Origin: Tetracentron sinense
Taxonomy: Eukaryota > Streptophyta > Magnoliopsida > Trochodendrales > Trochodendraceae
DNA length: 64,000 bases
Reading direction: 5' to 3'
Assembly (NCBI GenBank): GCA_015143295.1
Contig: CM026573.1
Coordinates: 9,825,934 to 9,889,933, forward strand
Below the pieces are notes generated by a model. That model had not been told where the DNA came from and did not search any database. It saw only the letters and a list, made by a program, of their open reading frames with translations. The first letter of the stretch is position 1, and each line of letters begins with the position of its first letter. The translations under genes and the position numbers were made by a program. This document shows positions 58,700-64,000 of the stretch, one piece after another.

Positions 58700-58961
58700 C
58701 ATCTTCGGTTGTAACCAGACTTTTGGGGAGGAGGGGGGGGGGGTTGTAAAATTTAAAAAAGGGTGGCCCACTGCAAAGATTGTCTTAAGTTGAGATTGAG
58801 GGTTGTGTGCCTGAGTGGTGTGTGCGTTAACCGAAAAAAGAAAATGCTTTGAGTGGGGTGTGTGAGTTGTGAGCGAAAATAATTTGAGTAGCCCGTTTTG
58901 TGCAAATTGTGAGCGAAAAAAATTTGAGTAGCTTGTTTAGTCCAACATCTCATAAGAGTTG
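58700..58961. other. Low-complexity upstream region
   Basis: A G-run (58730-58742) and repeated tgtgtg and aatttgagtagc words. The latter occurs twice (58881 and 58921). Confidence 0.5.
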
Positions 58962-59122
58962 GGATGGGCAACAGCGCACGCTGTTGTGCTGTTCCTCCTT
59001 TGAGTCTTACAAAAAATGGGGCCCATTTTTCTTTATTCCCAATTTACCCCTGTTGAACATGGGGTCCTCTTTTGTAAGACACAAAGGGGTAACAGCGCAA
59101 CAGCATGCGTTGTTGCCCATCC
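58962..59122. mobile_element. 161-bp palindromic MITE
   Basis: The left arm (ggatgggcaacagcgcacgc) is inverted against the right arm (reverse complement ggatgggcaacaacgcatgc) for about 60 bases, leaving a short centre. No clear target duplication. Confidence 0.75.
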
Positions 59123-60384
59123 GAACTCCATCTCATCCCGATGGTAGAGAGCCTTCTCCTTAAGAATTCCTACCTCACTCCCATTTTTGAGGGTTGTGTG
59201 TGGTTAAAGACTTAAGTTGAGATTAAAGATTGTGTGCGTGTACGTGTTATAGTGCGTGTATTAGTGAAAAAAAAAAAAAAAAGATAATGATTTTGAGACC
59301 ACACAAGGTTTGAGACCACTAAAACCGTGCATGGATGCACGGTCTCTGCCCTTCTGCGTTATCAGTAGCAAAGTCCAAAAGTCTAAAAAAACAAAATAAA
59401 AAAGGGACCACGAACCCAGCTGGATGTGGTATTCGCAGGGGTGTACCATCCCTATATGACATGGTAAATGTTAAACACAACCGAGGCGACACCTGCCCCT
59501 TCAAGTTTGCTCCCCAGACTTACTCTTGAACATGACCGGCAGCTTCAAAGGCTCGTGTGTTGCCTTCCGGTGCGGGAGATGGTTACTTGGATCTACCAAG
59601 TACCAACATTCATGTAATATTGTAATGGGTTAACGGCCAGTCAGCAACCTTCTGAACGACAGCATTGCTTTCCAACGGCTCAAAGGGCTGGACGTACAGG
59701 TCAATCCATTAATATTTGTATTTATACATTTCTTTACCAGACTTCAGATGGGTGTAAAAGGCTCTAACAATTTTTCGTTAGTCAGACCCTTTGAGAGGAA
59801 TTGAGTGGATTACCCTTATGACACATCAACGGTAACCTTAAGTCTAACTATGTGTGTATTTAGGTGTTCCTTAACAAAAAGAAAATTTTAATTGAGCAAA
59901 AATATTTTAAAGTATAAAATTTATTATAAAAACAATTAAGATTAAGCTCTAGTATTTTTTTAGAGGGTAAGCTGGATTAGGTTGACCTCTACCAGATGTA
60001 TTAAAAAGCTAAAGAAATTACAAACATCAATATTTACATCCTTGTCAGTCCTTCTCTACTATATTAACAAGATCAGGAGGGAAGTCCCACATAGAGATGA
60101 CTATAAAGGTAATCGAAGTGTTACGTACTTTATTAAAAATATATTCAGCCCCATTGGACATGCCAGATGTGCTGGATATCAAAGGCATAGCTAACGATTC
60201 TCTTGTTGAAAGGACCAGATTTTTAACATACAAAAGAGGGTTATCTTTGTTGGAGATGCACCAGTAAGCCCTCAAGCAATTTGTGGCGATAATTAAATGT
60301 TGAATACCTGGATCTCAGGCGGCAGTGATACCACTTGCAATGGCTGTGATTTTAAGTTTTAGAATATTTGATTCGGAAGATCCT
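59123..60384. other. Intergenic DNA without a recognised gene
   Basis: Includes an A-run at 59265-59281. The part at 59300-59700 has balanced composition but only short frames without homology that I recognise. Confidence 0.4.
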
Positions 60385-60565
60385 TTAGCTACAAGAGTGG
60401 ATACCCAAGTGGTCACTGATGATGCCCCCAAACCCAACACCATTCCGACTTGGACCATCAAATGAGAAATATTCCATTGGTTTTTCACTAGGCTCTAGTA
60501 TTTTGTTTTTTGGAAGGTAGTAGGCAGTAGTGTTACTAACAATTTTCTTTTCGGAGACAAATCCT
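60385..60565 (-). pseudogene. Possible RNase H fragment of a non-LTR element
   Basis: The minus-strand frame contains FSFDGPSRNGVGFGG and IISDHLG, resembling the first strand and loop of plant LINE-type RNase H (FDGASRGNPG-like). The frame breaks soon after and is bounded by the fold-back repeat at 60570. Confidence 0.4.
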
Positions 60566-60569
60566 CTAT

Positions 60570-60700
60570 GGTGATAACCGGATTTGGCAAATCCGGCAAA
60601 TCCGGTTATCACCCTTTGAGGTGGCCACGTGTCTCCCTTGACACCTCTTAATTATGGTTCAGATTCACCCACCCCTACGGTTCACCCACCTATAGCTCTA
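60570..60700. repeat. Partial fold-back family copy
   Basis: gtgataaccggatttggcaa, a duplicated aatccggcaa, then ggttatcacc, gccacgtgtctcccttgaca and gattcacccacccctacggt. Only one arm is present. Confidence 0.65.
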
Positions 60701-60839
60701 GCAAATGTGAACTTCCAATTCCGAATTGGTTTGGAGTTGCTTATAAGTTATAAGTTCCCTAAACATTCTTTAAGGATTTTAAATATAGGTTTTGAGTATA
60801 AAGAATACATCTTAAGTTAATGCTTTCGGATTTCTTACT

Positions 60840-61400
60840 TCTTTGATGAAGATCCAATTGAGCTGAAAACTACACCCTTCAATTTCGAGTATGCAAGCTT
60901 GATTTTATCTTCAATATTGTTGCTTGTTGTGTTATTCCCTCTTTGTGGAATCTCTCTAATTATTTGGTTGAAGTAAATTAATGTACTTCACACCCCCTTC
61001 CTTGGTTAAAGACACTCGTCCAGAGTAAAATCTGGAGCCACTACGGTGGAGATCAACTATGCGGATTTGTGATTATTGTTGTTGCACAGCTTTGAGAAAG
61101 CTAGGCTGCCAGATCCACTACGGTGGGGATCGAACTTGCGGCTTTGTGGTCGTGCATTCATTAAATAATCATAGATCGATCTGTCGAGTTCTATTTGGGT
61201 GAAGTCCAAGTCTGTACTTTCGTTTTTCTCTTAGCGGTTGTTATTTTGTTGGATGAGGTCCTGTAGTTTTACTCGTAAGGTTTTTCCACATAAAAATTAT
61301 CCGTCTTTACTTAGTGTGATTGTTTCCTTATATTCCGCACATTAATTCTTAAAATTAAAAATTGGGTAGATAGATCATAGGAGACCTATTTAACCCCCAC
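60840..61400 (+). mobile_element. LTR-like block of a copia-type element
   Basis: Contains actacggtgg plus gatcaac or gatcgaac twice (near 61039 and 61118), ttttccacataaaaatta and ccgcacattaattctt, wording common in the 3' part of some plant copia LTRs. About 100 bases later a frame starting ATGGCTACTTTTGG (61508) resembles a copia gag start but hits stops within 20 codons. Confidence 0.35.
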
Positions 61401-61899
61401 CCCCCTCTCCCTCTCTATCCTTTGGATTCAAAGATTGTGAAATTTCTAATAGTACTTCATCTGCATTGTCTGCAGAATACTAGACACCTATCACAACAAA
61501 CTCCAACATGGCTACTTTTGGAGTACTTATGAAATTATCTCGAAATAATTATAAGTAGTAGAGTTCCAACTTCAACACAAACTCGTGAGAAAACAACGTA
61601 CTCACTCACATATACCATCTAGCTTTAGTAGAGGCCTATAACCCAAGGCAAGTTTAGATGGAAATCCAAACCAGGGCAGTTCCTATGGCCACATGATGTG
61701 CTCTCAAAGTCACAGCTTCGTGCTAAGACAATATGTTATGATCCCTTGATCATAAGTAATGAAATTCACAAATTAAAGACAAAAAAGAGAAAGAGATAAT
61801 AAAACCAATTGGAGGTGGCTGAAACTTCTAAATTCAATTAAGAACTTTAATAATTCAACTTACAACTCTCAAGGAGCAACCTACATTTATAGCACCTCT

Positions 61900-62012
61900 C
61901 TTCCTACAATTAAGGAAATAAACTAAAGAAGCAACTAAACTTGCTATAAAACTCTCTTCCTGCAATTAAAGGAATAAACAAAAGAAGCAATTAAACTTGC
62001 TAAACTAAAAAA
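61900..62012. repeat. 56-bp tandem duplication
   Basis: ctctcttcctacaattaagg at about 61904 recurs as ctctcttcctgcaattaaag at about 61961, with the following aaactaaagaagcaa segment also repeated. Confidence 0.75.
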
Positions 62013-62399
62013 GGGAATAATGAGAAGTTGCTAGATAAGGTAATTGGAAAGATTTTGGGGGAATCTAGTAAGAGATGACAATTACTTGACTTTAGGGAAG
62101 TTGGATGAGATGGCTTGGGTTGCTATTCAATGTAGCAAGGTGTATGGGAATAAGTGCGCATCACAATATATAATCAACTTCAATGCTAGTGACACTATTC
62201 AAGCATTTCATTGAAATGGCAACTGCAAAAAAAAAAAAATAGATACATAACGAAACATGGGGTTTCTTGGTTGCAACATTTATATAGTTTAGAGGGTTAT
62301 AAGTTTAAACCCATGACTTTTACAGCATAGGCCAGATATCATTAGGGGAATGAGTTTCTTCATTTTTCTTCTTTTTCTTCAATGTGAAAGCCAGACAAT

Positions 62400-62990
62400 C
62401 CCTCACTTCTCATAGATATTCTGTTGCAGATTGTTTAAAAATAAAATTTTGGATTTCATTTAATAGTCCCAACTCAGTTCTGCAATACTCATTAAGCCTA
62501 ATTTAATTCCTATTAATGTCTTTTATGATTTGAATAATTCTCTTTATATTCCAAACATTTTTTGAGTTTGTGGAGAATTATTTGCATTAAATATTTTCTA
62601 TAAGTTTGGGTCTTAAAAGTCATTTGTCTCTTCCTATAAGAAAGACATTCCTTTCGTACTTGGAGAGGTAAAGAAAACCTTCTTTCTTTGAGTTGTAGAG
62701 AAGAGAGATACGGATTTTTTGGTTGCTCTTTTCTACTACTATTGTGTTAGTCTTTTTGAAGTTTTATTTACCCATATTGTCGAGTTCATTGTGATTTCCA
62801 TTTTATGAGTGCTCGCTGCATAAGGTTTGAGACTGTTGAATCGTGGGATGTCCGCTAAAGTTTTGTAAGCACCAAAGCAGGGGCCACCTTAAAGACAGTG
62901 TGTTCTATTAGGGAATATCCTATTGTAATAAAGTGAATGAGATACACTATCACTATCAGTGTATCTCTTTACAATTAGATAGTATCAGAG
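62400..62990 (+). mobile_element. Possible LTR end with primer-like site
   Basis: The stretch atagtatcagagtagg near 62976 resembles the tRNA-Met primer site TGGTATCAGAGC with two changes. The preceding 500 bases would be the LTR. Without a second LTR this is tentative. Confidence 0.3.
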
Positions 62991-63344
62991 TAGGCGATCT
63001 GCCACCCGTCAAGACTGAAGTTCCTTCATTCTCTTTCTTGCTTTCCTATCATCAAAGTCATCATAGATGTTAGCATGATTGATCTAGTTTTTTCTTTTCT
63101 TTTCAATCCTCCTTGATGTTGCCGTAATAATTGTATCTCCTTTTATTTTATTGAAGACCTCTCTAATGAGAATTTTTCTTCACATTGCAAATCATTCTTC
63201 GGGTGCTTTGGAGAGACGATCATGACAACTTAATCTAGTGGGCTACCGGCTCCGACAGACTCATAAATATGAGCGGTAGTATCCCTTATGTGGGGTAAGG
63301 AACGTGCTCCAACAATGAGTTGGTAGTATCCCTTAACTGAGAAA

Positions 63345-64000
63345 TTGTTTTTATCTAATCAACCAACACTATCATTGGCGGCCTCTTCTATTGTCCAACA
63401 AATAAGGAATGACATAAGAGATCGGTTCTCCTTTGTTACACACAAGGCCAAGGACTCAGAGAGAAATAGAGCTTTACTTTCTCAGTGGAATATTAAAGTA
63501 GAGTGGTTGGTTGGTTCCGACTGGTAAATTTTGCTCTTGGTGCCCTCCTCCAGAGGATTGGTGGGCTTTAAATATGGATGGGTCTTTGCATGATATTGGT
63601 GCTAGTTTAGGAGGGGTCTTACGCGACAACTAGGGAACCCTTTGTGTAGCTTTTGCCGAATGTTGTGTGTGAGAAGATATTGCAGTCCTAGAGCTTAAAG
63701 CCATAATCAAAGGGCTTAAGATGGTGTTAGATTTTGGTGTCTCCAAACTCGTGGTGTAATGCAGACGCAAAATGGGTTGTGGGTTGTCTCAGTGGTCTCC
63801 TAGAACCTCATTGGAAATGGAGAGGAGCTTTATGGGATGCCCTTTGTCTGACTCGAGTCTTTGAAGCTTGCAATATTTGTCATGTGTGGCGAGAAGCTAA
63901 CAGGGTGGTCGACTCTTTGGCTAGGATTTACTCGGATCTTTCTTTCTGGTTTCTTTCCCCCTCTATCTCTTCCTCTAGAGACCAGGTATTTCCTTTGTGA
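63345..64000 (+). pseudogene. LINE-type RNase H domain relic, runs off the window end
   Basis: From 63536 one frame reads WCPPPEDWWALNMDGSL and then GASLGGVLRDN before a stop, the start of a plant non-LTR retrotransposon RNase H. A shifted frame at 63734-64000 continues with the domain end (CHVWREANRVVDSLARI). The frame at 63345-63527 is the segment preceding the domain. At least two stops and two frameshifts; inactive. Confidence 0.65.

Overview
The window is nuclear DNA of a flowering plant. It holds A-type (CYP71-clan) cytochrome P450 genes with long AT-rich introns, surrounded by plant-type LTR retrotransposons (a Ty3/gypsy Tat/Ogre-like element and Ty1/copia), a tRNA-derived SINE, many MITEs and an integrated Caulimoviridae-like pararetrovirus relic. 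I cannot name the species. Only about 4 kb is host coding sequence; the rest is repeats and decayed mobile DNA.

Host genes: three closely related P450 copies lie in tandem on the minus strand. Copy 1 (5556-9552) and copy 3 (52129-58571) are complete two-exon genes encoding about 506 and 501 residues. They share the same phase-0 intron position and all the P450 landmarks. Copy 2 (41127-41819) is an orphan first exon with an intact frame and splice donor. No second exon for it is visible; its intron runs about 0.85 kb and then stops at a MITE and a block of retrotransposons. The introns of the copies share sequence, so the array arose by duplication of whole genes.

Layout: 1-3.4 kb holds a probable solo LTR, a 46-bp tandem repeat and a duplicated non-coding block; 3.4-5.1 kb is a terminal-inverted-repeat element; 5.5-9.6 kb is P450 copy 1, with a Tourist-like MITE in its intron; 9.6-12.9 kb is intergenic with fold-back elements and a 27-G run; 12.9-15.1 kb is a scrambled pararetrovirus relic; 15.2-17.0 kb is MITEs; 18.2-36.4 kb is a decayed minus-strand gypsy element with an extra ORF before gag and a solo LTR nested in its 5' LTR; 36.4-39.8 kb is the 3' half of a plus-strand copia element; 40.3-41.8 kb is the orphan P450 exon and intron remnant; 42.1-48.1 kb is fold-back elements, a 2.8-kb Mutator-like element and satellite-like repeats; 48.4-51.1 kb is a non-coding LTR element with a tRNA-Met-type primer site; 52.1-58.6 kb is P450 copy 3, with a SINE in its intron; 59-64 kb is a palindromic MITE and retroelement relics, ending in a LINE-type RNase H fragment.

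The P450s would be ER-anchored monooxygenases of specialised metabolism. Their substrate cannot be read from the sequence. No new enzymatic or defence system is evident. The most unusual items are the orphan P450 exon, the palindromic shuffled viral relic, a fold-back repeat family that recurs throughout the window, and LTRs loaded with degenerate telomere-like repeats and AACCATGGTT palindromes.
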